A stretch of 64,000 bases of DNA. Source: Paenibacillus ferrarius. GTDB taxonomy: Bacteria > Bacillota > Bacilli > Paenibacillales > NBRC-103111. A program made the translations under genes and the position numbers. Location: the NCBI RefSeq assembly GCF_002027705.1, contig NZ_MBTG01000034.1, positions 62,001 through 126,000 on the forward strand, read 5' to 3'. The notes beneath the pieces are model-generated. The model saw only the letters and a program-made list of their open reading frames with translations. It had not been told where the DNA came from and made no database searches. Positions 9,626 to 19,042 of the stretch are shown piece by piece; the stretch's first letter is position 1, and each line of letters starts with the position of its first letter.

Positions 9626-11023
9626 GTGGAGAAAAATAAGTATAGAACTGCAAGCGTTTCATTATTAATTTTTGGAATGATCGGCTTGTCTCTAGCAGGC
9701 TGCAGCAGCAAGAATGATGCAGGCGGCGCATCAAGCTCGGTCCCAACCGTTTCACCAGCTAGTACGGAAATGGCCGCACCTGTTGCCAAAAAGGAAGCCG
9801 TAACCCTCAAATGGTATTCGACTTCTGGCAATGCCAACTTGCCAGCAACAAAGACACTATTAGAGGCTTATAAGGCATATTCGGGCAACACCGTGGAGTT
9901 AGAAACCGTTGCTGGTGATGGAGATGTCATTTACAAAAAGATCGATATTGATCTCTCGACGTCTGGGACCGTAGATGTTATCCCTCTACAGAACCCAATC
10001 ATACATGCTAAATACGCAAACAGTGGGTTTCTCCTTCCCTTGAATGATATTTATAAGGATGCAGGTGTTGATTATGAGAAGAAATTCGGAAAATATTTAA
10101 CCAAATTCAGCGATAAAGTTTATATGCTGCCAACTGGGGCTGGAACATGGGCCGTATTTTATAATAAAAAGATTTTTGATGATGCCAAAGTGCCTTATCC
10201 AAAGGGCGAATGGACATGGGATCAATATGTGGAAACAGCCCGGAAATTAACGGATTCAAGCAAAGGGATCTATGGTTCAAGCTTCCCTGATTACGATAAT
10301 ACCTTTTATTTATTAGCAGCCCAGAGAGGCATTAGCGGTTATAAAGCGGATGGTACATCGAATTATGATGATCCTGCCTTTAAAGAATCTTTACAGTGGT
10401 TGGGTGATCTGGGAAATAAATTGAAAATTCAACCGAGCTGGCTTGAAACAAAGTCAAAGAAAATTCCTTATGATGCCTTTATGAATGGCAAATATGCAAT
10501 GCAATTTACGGGTACATGGTTTGCTTTTGCGCCAATAGATATGAAGACCTATCCACGCGATTGGAAGGTTGGTATCACGCAGCCGCCAGTTGATCCTAAT
10601 GGAAAGAACATGATCGGCATTACTTCAGGAAATGGCATCAATAAATATTCCAAACATCCTAAGGAAGCAGCAGATTTCGTGAATTGGCTTGCAGACAATC
10701 AATATAAATATGGCGGCTCCGGAACGCCAGCGCGTGTGGATTTAACCAAAGAAGATACGGATAAGATTTTCCAAGAAATGGCAGCTAAATTCCCTGCTGC
10801 AGATGGGATTACGACGGAGGATCTCAAAGACGTATTTCTGACGCCTAATCTGGGTCTCAAACCAGAGAAAATTACGGGTTCGATTGCTGCGGAATACGGG
10901 AAAATTATTTTACAGGAAGGCGAGTCGTATCTTGTAGGACAAAAACCACTGGATGATGCGGTTAAAGCAATCAAATCGCGTGCAGACGAAGCTATTGAAA
11001 AGGCTAAAACCTCGAAGAATTAA
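9626..11023 (+). CDS. Sugar ABC transporter substrate-binding lipoprotein
   Basis: A 465-residue extracellular binding protein of solute-binding family 1. It has a lipoprotein signal peptide with lipobox LAGC (Cys26), then a low-complexity Ser/Ala linker and the two-lobed binding domain (VTLKWYSTSGN near the start, later GKYAMQFTGTW). The start is GTG at 9626 behind AAAGGGG. It would be anchored to the outer face of the membrane and hand oligosaccharides to the two permeases downstream. A weak hairpin separates it from them, a common arrangement for making more binding protein than permease. The ligand is unknown; neighbours suggest a fucose-containing oligosaccharide. Confidence 0.9.
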   Translation: MEKNKYRTASVSLLIFGMIGLSLAGCSSKNDAGGASSSVPTVSPASTEMAAPVAKKEAVTLKWYSTSGNANLPATKTLLEAYKAYSGNTVELETVAGDGDVIYKKIDIDLSTSGTVDVIPLQNPIIHAKYANSGFLLPLNDIYKDAGVDYEKKFGKYLTKFSDKVYMLPTGAGTWAVFYNKKIFDDAKVPYPKGEWTWDQYVETARKLTDSSKGIYGSSFPDYDNTFYLLAAQRGISGYKADGTSNYDDPAFKESLQWLGDLGNKLKIQPSWLETKSKKIPYDAFMNGKYAMQFTGTWFAFAPIDMKTYPRDWKVGITQPPVDPNGKNMIGITSGNGINKYSKHPKEAADFVNWLADNQYKYGGSGTPARVDLTKEDTDKIFQEMAAKFPAADGITTEDLKDVFLTPNLGLKPEKITGSIAAEYGKIILQEGESYLVGQKPLDDAVKAIKSRADEAIEKAKTSKN

Positions 11024-11041
11024 TCATCTAATCCATTCGAA

Positions 11042-11074
11042 AGGGGCACTTCTGAAGATAGGGTGCTCCTTTGT
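11042..11074 (+). terminator. Weak hairpin between binding protein and permease genes
   Basis: AGGGGCAC (11042-11049) pairs with GTGCTCCT (11063-11070) with one G-U pair, followed by TTGTTT. It lies inside the operon, so it more likely attenuates or stabilises the message than ends it. Confidence 0.45.
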
Positions 11075-11092
11075 TTCAGGAGGAGTCATATC

Positions 11093-12007
11093 ATGCCTAA
11101 GCTTAAAATAAAGAGAAATATCGGAAGTCTGGAGAAACAAGAGGCACGAGCCGCGTTGGTATTTGTATTACCTTTTTTTATGGGATTTCTCATTTTTCAA
11201 TTTGCGCCATTATTTTATGCCTTTTTTATTAGCTTCGTGGACTTGAATAATTTCAAACCATTGAACGCTGTTCAATGGGTGGGCTTATCCAACTATACAG
11301 CGATATGGAATGACCCCATTGCAATCTCATCTTATCTCAAAAGTTTTTATTATACACTCCTCTATGTCCCCTGTCTTACGGTCGTTGGATTTATTGCTGC
11401 TGTGCTTTTGAACAAACATTTCTATTTGAAGAGCTTTAGCAGATCTTTGTTTCTAATGCCTTATGTGGCTAACATCGTTGCGATTTCAATGGTGTTTTCA
11501 TTGCTGTTCGATCCATTCGGAGGGGTTGTGAACGCCTTGCTCAAGGGACTAGGGATTGTTAATCCGCCATTGTGGTTTGCTAGTAGCCAAATGGCAATTC
11601 CTACAACGGCAATGGTCGCCGTCTGGTTGAATTTCCCTTTTCAAATGATTGTCTATTTGGCGGCATTACAAGGTGTGTCCAAGGATTTATACGAAGCAGC
11701 TGACATGGATGGAGCATCGAAGGTTACCAAATTGGTTCGTATTACCTTGCCGATTGTCTCTCCTACAAGCTTTTTTCTGATCATAACAGCGACGATCGGT
11801 TCTTTTCAAAATTTCACGATTTTCAACGCACTGACCAAAGGCGGCCCTGGGACAGCTTCCCGAGTAAGCTCACTCAATATTTATGAAGAGGCTTTTTCAT
11901 TCAATCACTATAGTTATGCTGCAGCACAAGCAATCGTCCTGTTTCTGATTATTATGGTTATTTCAGTGGTCCAATGGGGAGGGCAGAAAAAATGGGTGCA
12001 TTATTAA
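11093..12007 (+). CDS. Sugar ABC transporter permease, MalF/LplB type
   Basis: An integral membrane permease of about 304 residues with six predicted membrane segments and the binding-protein-dependent permease signature (EAA loop, YEAADMDGAS), where the shared ATPase would dock. A longer frame opens at 11063, but the ATG at 11093 is preceded by AGGAGG at the right distance and is chosen. It overlaps the next permease gene by 16 bases, so the two are translationally coupled. It forms the channel with that protein and receives sugar from the lipoprotein upstream. Confidence 0.92.
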   Translation: MPKLKIKRNIGSLEKQEARAALVFVLPFFMGFLIFQFAPLFYAFFISFVDLNNFKPLNAVQWVGLSNYTAIWNDPIAISSYLKSFYYTLLYVPCLTVVGFIAAVLLNKHFYLKSFSRSLFLMPYVANIVAISMVFSLLFDPFGGVVNALLKGLGIVNPPLWFASSQMAIPTTAMVAVWLNFPFQMIVYLAALQGVSKDLYEAADMDGASKVTKLVRITLPIVSPTSFFLIITATIGSFQNFTIFNALTKGGPGTASRVSSLNIYEEAFSFNHYSYAAAQAIVLFLIIMVISVVQWGGQKKWVHY

Positions 12008-12867
12008 TAGCAAAGAAATCTACTCAGCCATCCATCCATAAAAGCAGACGATCTATCGCTACTCTCTCTTACTCCATATTTGTATTGATTGCAGCGTTGA
12101 TGATGATGTTTCCATTTATCTTTATGATATCTGCTTCTCTTAAAACGACTGCTCAAGCGTTTAACGAACCGCTTAAACATCTGATTCCCGATCAGATTTA
12201 TTGGGGGAATTATCAAACTTTATTAACCTCTCCGAATTACTTTCTCTGGATCGGAAATTCGTTGAAAGTGGTGGCTTTATCGATTGTATTACGCGGGATC
12301 GTCGTTACCATGGCCGCATATGCCTTTGCCAGATTGAATTTCAAAGGAAGAAATATCCTGCTGCTTATCTCCTTGTCCACATTAGCTATTCCACCCGATA
12401 CAACAATCGTAGCCAGATTTCTAATCTATAAGTATATGCATTTAATCAACACGCATTGGGCGCTAATTATTCCAGCTGTGTTTGATGTATTCTTTCTATT
12501 TCTTTTGAGACAATTTTTCATGGGAATTCCCAAGGAACTCACGGAAGCAGCCATCATTGACGGATGCTCCCATTATCGTGTTTATTTTCGAATCATCCTC
12601 CCCCTTGCGGTTCCAGCCTTGATGACAATGATTGTATTTTCTTTCGTTTATATTTGGAATGACTATGCAACTCCTTTTATCTTTATTTCAAGCGAGAAGA
12701 AGCAAATGGTAACCGTCGGACTTCAATACTTTTCAACACAGTATGGTTCTAACTATTCTCTTCAAATGGCTGGTGCTGCGTTTGTTATCTTATTGCCAAT
12801 CCTGCTATTCGTTTTCGCTCAAAAGTTCTTTGTGGAAGGCATCACTTCAAGCGGTATCAAAGGATAA
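11992..12867 (+). CDS. Sugar ABC transporter permease, MalG type
   Basis: The second channel subunit, about 291 residues, with six membrane segments and EAA loop TEAAIIDGCS. An upstream ATG at 11974 is in frame, but the GGGAGG at 11977-11982 is placed to serve the ATG at 11992, which is chosen. It overlaps the preceding permease by 16 bases. No ATP-binding subunit follows; the next bases are a decayed DinB fragment and a terminator-like hairpin. Confidence 0.92.
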   Translation: MGALLIAKKSTQPSIHKSRRSIATLSYSIFVLIAALMMMFPFIFMISASLKTTAQAFNEPLKHLIPDQIYWGNYQTLLTSPNYFLWIGNSLKVVALSIVLRGIVVTMAAYAFARLNFKGRNILLLISLSTLAIPPDTTIVARFLIYKYMHLINTHWALIIPAVFDVFFLFLLRQFFMGIPKELTEAAIIDGCSHYRVYFRIILPLAVPALMTMIVFSFVYIWNDYATPFIFISSEKKQMVTVGLQYFSTQYGSNYSLQMAGAAFVILLPILLFVFAQKFFVEGITSSGIKG

Positions 12868-12872
12868 CCATT

Positions 12873-12950
12873 TTTCTGATCTCGCACGAAATTCACCACC
12901 GTGGACAGATGATCGTGCTGATGTGCCAAGCCGGCTTGCGCGTTCCTGGA
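12873..12950 (+). pseudogene. C-terminal fragment of a DinB-family protein
   Basis: Directly after the permease stop, the frame starting at 12873 reads HEIHHRGQMIVLMCQAGLRV and then PG. This is the signature C-terminal helix of DinB/YfiT-like four-helix proteins, including the last metal-ligand His region. There is no start codon, no N-terminal half and no ribosome site, and the family pattern is lost after the PG. It is a gene remnant, probably left by a deletion or rearrangement at the downstream edge of the importer operon. Confidence 0.65.
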
Positions 12951-12957
12951 TCGAAAA

Positions 12958-12995
12958 AGACGAACTTCCCCCATCCGGAGGGGCTGTTTGTCTTT
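12958..12995 (+). terminator. Imperfect terminator-like hairpin
   Basis: AGACGAAC (12958-12965) pairs with GTTTGTCT (12985-12992) and an inner CCCC pairs with GGGG, with a small internal mismatch, then TTT. It is well placed to end the importer operon, about 90 bases after its stop. Confidence 0.5.
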
Positions 12996-13029
12996 ATAGA
13001 TTTCGGGCGGATGACCGACCGTTTTTTGT

Positions 13030-13112
13030 GTACATTTTGCAGGTAATTATACAATAAACGTACTTTTTTCTTGTTTTCATGTATATATCAACGCAGGAAT
13101 ATGAACTATTCT
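13030..13112 (+). promoter_or_regulatory. Candidate response-regulator operator and promoter for the GH30-like gene
   Basis: Two half-sites, GTACTTTTT (13060-13068) and GTATATATC (13081-13089), are 21 bp apart in direct orientation, and a third, GTACATTTT, sits at 13030-13038. A -10-like TATTCT starts at 13107, 26 bp after the start of the proximal half-site. The block ACGTAC-N10-TTTTCATGTATAT (13058-13086) recurs exactly, with the same spacing, upstream of the permease operon at 19043-19071. Direct repeats two helical turns apart overlapping the -35 region are the usual layout for AraC-family activators, so the regulator encoded at 15721 is the natural candidate. Confidence 0.65.
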
Positions 13113-13233
13113 AAATACACATCGTTGAAAACGCATACATCTGATGAGACCTATTAGTTGGGAGGGGATAAGCAGCTCATGAGAGAGTAAGGAAGATTGT
13201 AGCTGGTCATTAAACGAATGGGGAGGCGTAAAT

Positions 13234-15510
13234 ATGAGTAAAGTAAAGTTTGGTTTGTTGTCTTTGTTAAGTTTTGTATTAATGGTAAGCGTTTTCTTCA
13301 GTAATATAGGCCCAGGCGGAAGTAGTATCGTTCAAGCCAATACTGAAATCATTGTGGACAATACGGATGCAGCGCTTGTCGGTTCATGGACATCATCCAC
13401 CTTTAAACCGAATTTTTATGGGACGAACTATGTGACGAAACCATCCGGGAGTGGAACAGCAAAAGTAAAATGGACGCCAAATGTGCCGACCGCCGGAACA
13501 TACAAGGTTTATTACAAGCTCCCGGATGGCGCAAGCGATCGGGCAAGCAATGCTCCGTTCAACGTACACGATACAACAGGGGACCATCCCTACAGTGTTG
13601 ATGAGCGGGTATCGCCCAGCGCAGGATGGGTTTTGCTGGGGAGTCATACATTCGGTGCAGGATCAGCCGGGTATGTCGAGTTATCGGATAATGCTAACGG
13701 CCAATTTGTCATTGCAGACGCAGTGAAATTCGAGTATGTGGTCCCACTTGGAGAAGTCATTGTGGATAATACAGCTGCGACATCAACGGGAATATGGAAT
13801 ATTAGTACATTTAAGCCCAACTATTATGGTTCGAATTATGCAACCAAACCAACGGGTACGGGAGCGGCAACGATGAGGTGGACCCCCAATTTGCCGCAAG
13901 CGGGCACCTATGCGGTCTATTATAGAATCCCGGATGGGACAAGTGACCGCGTGAACGACGCCCCATTCACGGTTCATGATGCTTCAGGAGATCAGACGTA
14001 CTATGTGAACGAGCAGGAATCGCCTGGAGGCGTATGGAAGGTGCTCGGCAATCACACATTTGCTGCTGGAAACGGCGGGTATGTGGAATTATCGGATAAT
14101 GCCAATGGCAGCTATGTCATCGCAGATGCCATTAAATTCGGTCCAGCCGTACCGGAGGATATGCTTCCTAAACCTCCGCAAGGCAATTACAAGATCCGCC
14201 CAGATATTCCGAAACAAACAATTCTAGGTTTAGGCGTGGAAATTCAAAGCGACAGCATCGGATCCGGCAATAACGGATTGCCTGAGAAGACGACGAGCGT
14301 TCCTCACGATTTGGTTCCATCCGAGAAAACACGGTTTTATAACGATATGTTGAAGGGCTTCCGTTATGCGCGTTTGGCAATGGGGCTTTATTTCCGCGGG
14401 TTGACGCCCGATCAGAATAACATCGTGGAACGATTCCCAGGCCAAGCTGATGAACTAAAGGAGATGATTGAGCAGTCCGGTATGGAAGGGGTAGCAGCGG
14501 AATATTGGTCCCCGGCTCCTTACTGGAAATCGAATGGAAGTTATATCGGAGGCAGCTTGAAACAGTTTGATGCTCCTTTCTTGAACGAGTTTGGAGATGC
14601 TTTGGTAAGGGATATTGATTACTTGGAAAGCAAAGGAATACCTGTTGTCATGTGGGGATTGCAAAACGAGCCTGCCTATTCGACACCTTACTCTTCGGCT
14701 GTATACACGGATTCGCAGTACTATAATACGTTTAAAATCGCTGCTCCCAAAGTGAAAGCGAAATACCCGAATATGTTCATTCAAGCCGAAAGTCTGAGTG
14801 GGCAATACGGCAGAGGTTCGGCATTAACTCGCAATGATCCCGCGACACTTCAATATGTAGATGGGTGGACTTGGCATAAAATTGGTACTTCATCCAATGA
14901 GCAAATTACGAATGCCGCTTATTTTAATGCAAACACAGCCGGCAAACCCGTTTTCAACAATGAGTTTGAGTATCTGGACAACACAACGAGCGTTGACAAA
15001 ATGATGAATACAGCCCAGTCCATCATGAACTGGATGACGTTCGAGAATTCGCCGACTTGGTTCTGGCTGCATGCGCTAAAACCAACGTATAACGCGGAAT
15101 CAGAAGGTTATGGACTGGGTCTGTGGAGACCGGCCGACGATACGGATTTCTCCAAGTACAGCCAAATCCAGCCAGGGCATTTCGATTATATCAAAACCAA
15201 CTGGCATGCCGTCGCAGGATTTGTGAAATATATGCCATGGAATTCGGTGCGCTATCAGGTAGACGAGTCAACCGTTCAACTTAACAACCGCATCATGGCA
15301 TGGAAAACGCCAGAGGGCAAACTTGTCTTTGCACTGACGAACAGAGGCGGCGGGTCGTACACATTCAACATGGATCTTGGAGGCGCGTACACACTAGCAG
15401 GCCACCGTTATGACAAAAATACTGCCGATCTACCGCTCGGCAATGTGACAGGAAGCAATGTGAGCATAACGCTGCCAGGCAATTCGATTGAATTCTGGGC
15501 AGCCCAGTAG
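13234..15510 (+). CDS. Secreted GH30-like glycoside hydrolase with two golvesin/Xly-type domains
   Basis: A 758-residue secreted protein. A signal peptide (about residues 1-36, ending near SIVQA) is followed by two similar domains of about 135 residues each (about 38-168 and 174-305), with matching starts (IIVDNTD / VIVDNTA) and ends (FVIADAVKF / YVIADAIKF) that resemble the golvesin/xanthan-lyase CBD-like domain. The catalytic part (about 310-690) is a clan GH-A barrel most like GH30: GLQNEPAYST supplies the probable acid/base Glu479, and VFNNEFEYLD the probable nucleophile Glu577. A C-terminal beta-sandwich follows (NSIEFWAAQ). The start ATG has GGGAGG seven bases upstream. The gene is monocistronic, with its own operator-like site and a terminator. 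Its polymer substrate cannot be told from the sequence; it should work outside the cell and feed the importer at 19149-22626. Confidence 0.8.
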   Translation: MSKVKFGLLSLLSFVLMVSVFFSNIGPGGSSIVQANTEIIVDNTDAALVGSWTSSTFKPNFYGTNYVTKPSGSGTAKVKWTPNVPTAGTYKVYYKLPDGASDRASNAPFNVHDTTGDHPYSVDERVSPSAGWVLLGSHTFGAGSAGYVELSDNANGQFVIADAVKFEYVVPLGEVIVDNTAATSTGIWNISTFKPNYYGSNYATKPTGTGAATMRWTPNLPQAGTYAVYYRIPDGTSDRVNDAPFTVHDASGDQTYYVNEQESPGGVWKVLGNHTFAAGNGGYVELSDNANGSYVIADAIKFGPAVPEDMLPKPPQGNYKIRPDIPKQTILGLGVEIQSDSIGSGNNGLPEKTTSVPHDLVPSEKTRFYNDMLKGFRYARLAMGLYFRGLTPDQNNIVERFPGQADELKEMIEQSGMEGVAAEYWSPAPYWKSNGSYIGGSLKQFDAPFLNEFGDALVRDIDYLESKGIPVVMWGLQNEPAYSTPYSSAVYTDSQYYNTFKIAAPKVKAKYPNMFIQAESLSGQYGRGSALTRNDPATLQYVDGWTWHKIGTSSNEQITNAAYFNANTAGKPVFNNEFEYLDNTTSVDKMMNTAQSIMNWMTFENSPTWFWLHALKPTYNAESEGYGLGLWRPADDTDFSKYSQIQPGHFDYIKTNWHAVAGFVKYMPWNSVRYQVDESTVQLNNRIMAWKTPEGKLVFALTNRGGGSYTFNMDLGGAYTLAGHRYDKNTADLPLGNVTGSNVSITLPGNSIEFWAAQ

Positions 15511-15533
15511 AACGAGGCGTTCATGTCAGCAGA

Positions 15534-15582
15534 GGCTGTCTCAAAAGTCGAAAATGACTGCGAGGCAGCCCCTTCTGTTTTA
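15534..15582 (+). terminator. Terminator after the GH30-like gene
   Basis: GGCTGTCTC (15534-15542) pairs with GAGGCAGCC (15562-15570) with one G-U pair, followed by CCTTCTGTTTT. It ends the GH30-like transcript ahead of the regulator gene. Confidence 0.65.
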
Positions 15583-15720
15583 TGGCCTTCGACTGCCTAT
15601 CCAACTGCGACTGCAACCATATAGATAGGGTTCGTAATTCAGCTTGTTGAGATTCCAATCGTGTTTTATGATTAGGATTATTATCGAAATGTGTCGAAAA
15701 TGTGAGGAGATGGAGAAAGA

Positions 15721-17253
15721 ATGCGGGACGCACTTCTAACGGTGTTAATTGTGGATGACGAACTGCCGCTGCGTCAAAGATTGCAATCCCTGAACTGGGC
15801 TGCTTTTGGAGCAGCATGTATCGGAGAAGCACGAGATGGCGAAGAGGCTTTGTCCTTGTGCCAAGAACTTCAGCCAGACGTCGTCATCACAGATATTACG
15901 ATGCCTGTTATGGACGGAATCAGTCTGCTGATTGCACTGAAACAGCAGCTTCCATCGATTCAAGTTGTGTTGTTCACCGCACATAGCGATTTTGACTATG
16001 CTGTCAAAAGTCTCCATTACGGAGCACTAGACTACTTGCTGAAGATGAGCTTCACGGAGCATGATTTCGTGAAGCTCTTCGATCGGGCGAGAGAGAATCT
16101 CGAGCGCGCCGCCGTTTTCCAGTCATCCATGGCGGAGAGGCACCGTTGGGAGAAGGCGCGGGAACTTATGCTTTATCTCAACCGCGGATACACCATTGCG
16201 TCAACAGGTTTGCAGGCGCCTGTCAGCAATCTGGAAGGACAGCGGTATGCCGTACTCTTCACAGAAAACAGGAATCAGGCAAGCCTGCTTCTCGAGAAGG
16301 AAGTACAAGATATATTGGTGCGACGCGAAGGCTGTCAGGACGGGTTCAGCTTCGTTCCTTCCCAGTCCGGTGAATGGTTTCTATTCATGGGAACCTCGGC
16401 GTCATCGGGCGTGAATTGGACAAGTGATATGGAGCAATTGTTAGCTCAATTGCAGAGACGGATGGAAGATAAATGTTCTTTTGTGCAATACGAAATTCGC
16501 TGGTTCGCCGTCCTGCTCAGTACTCCGTTCCTGCCGGAATCTGTTCGTGATGATTACCTGACGATATACAAATGGAAGAAGGCGGTTTTCTACCAAGCGG
16601 ATTCGCCGCTGCTATTCGAAGGCGCCCCGCCTGAATTAAAGCCCGTAACGGAGGCTCAAGAGAAAAGCTTGCGGGAAGAGTTGCGGAAAGTAGGCCGCGA
16701 TCCGGAGCAGCTTTGCCAATTTATCGATGAGGGCCTAAAGCCGTATGCGCTAAGCGAGAGATGGAATCCTGCCGAGTTCAAACAGGTTCTTGTGCGAATT
16801 TGCACGGAGTTGTTTCGCGAATGGGGGTATCATCCCAAGGAAAGCGGCTTCGGTGCTTCCCTTCTGCAAGAGGAATCATTGGGATCCTTTCTGGAGGTGC
16901 TGATGCATGCCATCCGAAGCAGCGGGACGATCGCCAGCTTGCGATCTGAACTACGGGAAGTCAAGGCGATGATTGAGGCGGATTTGTCACAGCCGATCAC
17001 GCTGAATGCGATAGCGGCGCAAGTTGGGCTAAGCCCTCAATATTTGGGCAGGCTGTTTCGCGATGAAACAGGCGAGTCGTTCAATGAGTACATGACCCGG
17101 CTGCGGATGGAAACGGCCATTCGCCTGTTAAATCAAACAAATTTAAAAGTATATGAGGTTGCCGAGAAAGTGGGAATCCCCAGCTACCGATATTTCTCCA
17201 ATGTATTCAGGGAATGGACAGGGCTCACACCATCCGATTTCAAGAAAGGGTGA
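15721..17253 (+). CDS. YesN-type response regulator with AraC DNA-binding domain
   Basis: A 510-residue regulator: receiver domain with acidic pair Asp12/Asp13 and phosphoacceptor Asp58 (DVVITDITMP), a variable middle, and a C-terminal AraC double helix-turn-helix (LNAIAAQVGLSPQYLGRLFR, later RYFSNVFREW). The start ATG has AGGAGATGG upstream. The kinase gene begins inside its stop codon, giving tight coupling. It lies between two promoters with identical direct-repeat sites (13058-13112 and 19043-19097), so it very likely activates both the secreted hydrolase and the importer operon. That link is inferred from site symmetry and position. Confidence 0.92.
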   Translation: MRDALLTVLIVDDELPLRQRLQSLNWAAFGAACIGEARDGEEALSLCQELQPDVVITDITMPVMDGISLLIALKQQLPSIQVVLFTAHSDFDYAVKSLHYGALDYLLKMSFTEHDFVKLFDRARENLERAAVFQSSMAERHRWEKARELMLYLNRGYTIASTGLQAPVSNLEGQRYAVLFTENRNQASLLLEKEVQDILVRREGCQDGFSFVPSQSGEWFLFMGTSASSGVNWTSDMEQLLAQLQRRMEDKCSFVQYEIRWFAVLLSTPFLPESVRDDYLTIYKWKKAVFYQADSPLLFEGAPPELKPVTEAQEKSLREELRKVGRDPEQLCQFIDEGLKPYALSERWNPAEFKQVLVRICTELFREWGYHPKESGFGASLLQEESLGSFLEVLMHAIRSSGTIASLRSELREVKAMIEADLSQPITLNAIAAQVGLSPQYLGRLFRDETGESFNEYMTRLRMETAIRLLNQTNLKVYEVAEKVGIPSYRYFSNVFREWTGLTPSDFKKG

Positions 17254-19013
17254 AGCTGTTGAAGAGGTTGTTGGTCTGGGTTCAGAGTTGGGGCATGGTA
17301 TGGAAATTGTTTGTCATTCTCTTTGTCGTTACGGTTGCCTTATTTCTCGGCATGGCCTACAAAAATTATAAAGATTCCGAAGTACTGTACAAACAGGTAA
17401 TTACGAATGATTCGAAGGAACTGATGGTTCGGACCAATCAATTTATCGATGCATATGTGGAAAATATTAAGAGCATCCTTTCCATTTTGTCAGCAGAAAG
17501 GGAGTGGTCCCAAGACAAGAAGGAAATAATTGAGAGCACGCTCAGGCGATATGGCAATTTGAATCAACTGAATATCAAAACGCTGTATGTCGTGACGGAA
17601 AACGGCGAGGTATTTACGAATAGTCAATTGTATTATGACATTTTGGGCAATCCCAATTTGCCCGGGCTGTATCAGCGCGCTTTGGAGAATGCGAATGCTT
17701 TAACCTGGAGTGAACCTTATAATTCGCTGTTATCCGGAAGAACCGTTGCTTTCATGAAGCCTGTAAAGGATAATAACGGTCATGTTTCAGCTGTTGTCAT
17801 AGGGGAAATTGACTTGGAGAATTTGGCCATACGCTTGGCGCCGCTGCTTGCCGGCGTACATCAAACCTTCGTGGTGATTACCCAAGAGGGGAATATTGTA
17901 ACCAAAGACAATCAGAGCTTGCTCCTGCCCTATGACAATACCGTTGTTCCTTCCAGAATTCAACCCGCTTTTGTGAAACGATTGTCTGATTTGGAGTATG
18001 GCTATAATGAGGTAGAGGGACCTAAGGGGAAGCTCATTATCGTTAAATCGCTGGCGAATTATTTGGGCTGGAATTTGTTTTCGATCTATGACGAGAACTA
18101 TTTCTACCAAAGCGTTTCTTCCTTGTATACGAATGCGCGCAATACGCTTCTTCTATGGGTAGCTGCTCTGTTTCTTTGTACATTGATAATAAGCCGATAT
18201 TTCACCAATCCAATCAAGAAGTTAGTTGTCAAAATGAATAAAGTACGCACACTGGACGTTCCTCTGAAAATATTGGATGTGCGCAATGACGAAATCGGCA
18301 GTTTGATTACGAGCTACAATCTGATGATGGATCGCATCGTAGGTTTGATGAATGAAAGGGAGCAAAACGCAGAGCGCAGAAAAGAACTGGAAATCAAAAT
18401 GCTGCAAAGTCAGATCGGTCCCCATTTTCTGCACAATACGCTGGCTTGCATTCACAGTTTGGCTCAGCAGGAACGCATTCATGAGGTGGAGGCGACGATC
18501 CGTTCGTTAAGTGGACTGCTTTCTTACAGCTTCGATAAGATATCGGAGAAAGTACAGCTTCGCCAGGAGCTCGAGAGCATCGGAATGTTCGTGCAAATTC
18601 AGTCGATCCGGTATGGTCCCCATTTCGACCTACAAATAGATATCTCTGATGAAGCGCGGCAATGCGAGATCTTGAAGCTATCCATCCAACCGATCGTGGA
18701 AAATGCGATATTCCATGGCATTCTGCCGACCAGGAAGCCGGGCATCATTCAGATTCGGGCGAAAGTCCACGGCCAATCCTTGTTCGTCTACGTTGCAGAC
18801 AATGGTGTAGGCATGAGTAAGCAGAAACAGCAGCAATTGTTTAATAATCGGGAGGGCAGCAACCGAAAGGGAAGATTCAACAGCATCGGTTTTGTTAATG
18901 TGCATGAGCGTTTCCGGTTGCACTATGGCGCCCCATTTGGCTTGAAGCTGATCAGCAAAGAAGGCGCCGGCACGGTTATTCGCATTAAAATTCCTATCCA
19001 TCCGAATCCATGA
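17250..19013 (+). CDS. YesM-type sensor histidine kinase
   Basis: A membrane kinase of about 587 residues: one membrane segment near the N terminus (WKLFVILFVVTVALF), an extracytoplasmic sensor region, a second segment (LLLWVAALFLCTL), a HAMP linker, then GPHFLHNT with the phosphoacceptor His at 18423-18425 and a HATPase domain (QPIVENAIFHG, DNGVGM). Three starts are possible: ATG 17214 (40-base overlap, weak ribosome site), GTG 17250 (a GTGA overlap with the regulator stop) and TTG 17259. GTG 17250 is chosen because the 4-base overlap is typical of coupled pairs. It is the partner of the regulator just upstream. Confidence 0.9.
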   Translation: MKLLKRLLVWVQSWGMVWKLFVILFVVTVALFLGMAYKNYKDSEVLYKQVITNDSKELMVRTNQFIDAYVENIKSILSILSAEREWSQDKKEIIESTLRRYGNLNQLNIKTLYVVTENGEVFTNSQLYYDILGNPNLPGLYQRALENANALTWSEPYNSLLSGRTVAFMKPVKDNNGHVSAVVIGEIDLENLAIRLAPLLAGVHQTFVVITQEGNIVTKDNQSLLLPYDNTVVPSRIQPAFVKRLSDLEYGYNEVEGPKGKLIIVKSLANYLGWNLFSIYDENYFYQSVSSLYTNARNTLLLWVAALFLCTLIISRYFTNPIKKLVVKMNKVRTLDVPLKILDVRNDEIGSLITSYNLMMDRIVGLMNEREQNAERRKELEIKMLQSQIGPHFLHNTLACIHSLAQQERIHEVEATIRSLSGLLSYSFDKISEKVQLRQELESIGMFVQIQSIRYGPHFDLQIDISDEARQCEILKLSIQPIVENAIFHGILPTRKPGIIQIRAKVHGQSLFVYVADNGVGMSKQKQQQLFNNREGSNRKGRFNSIGFVNVHERFRLHYGAPFGLKLISKEGAGTVIRIKIPIHPNP

Positions 19014-19042
19014 TGAACAATCATGGATTTTATGTTTATTTC

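Noticed and set aside
13393..13647. Minus-strand frame in the first golvesin-type domain
   Set aside because: Shadow frame; similar antisense frames also appear in the second domain copy because the domain is repeated.
15531..15582. GGCTGTCTCAAAAGTC as an insertion-sequence end
   Set aside because: It resembles some IS termini but pairs with the nearby GAGGCAGCC to form a terminator; no transposase or second end is present.
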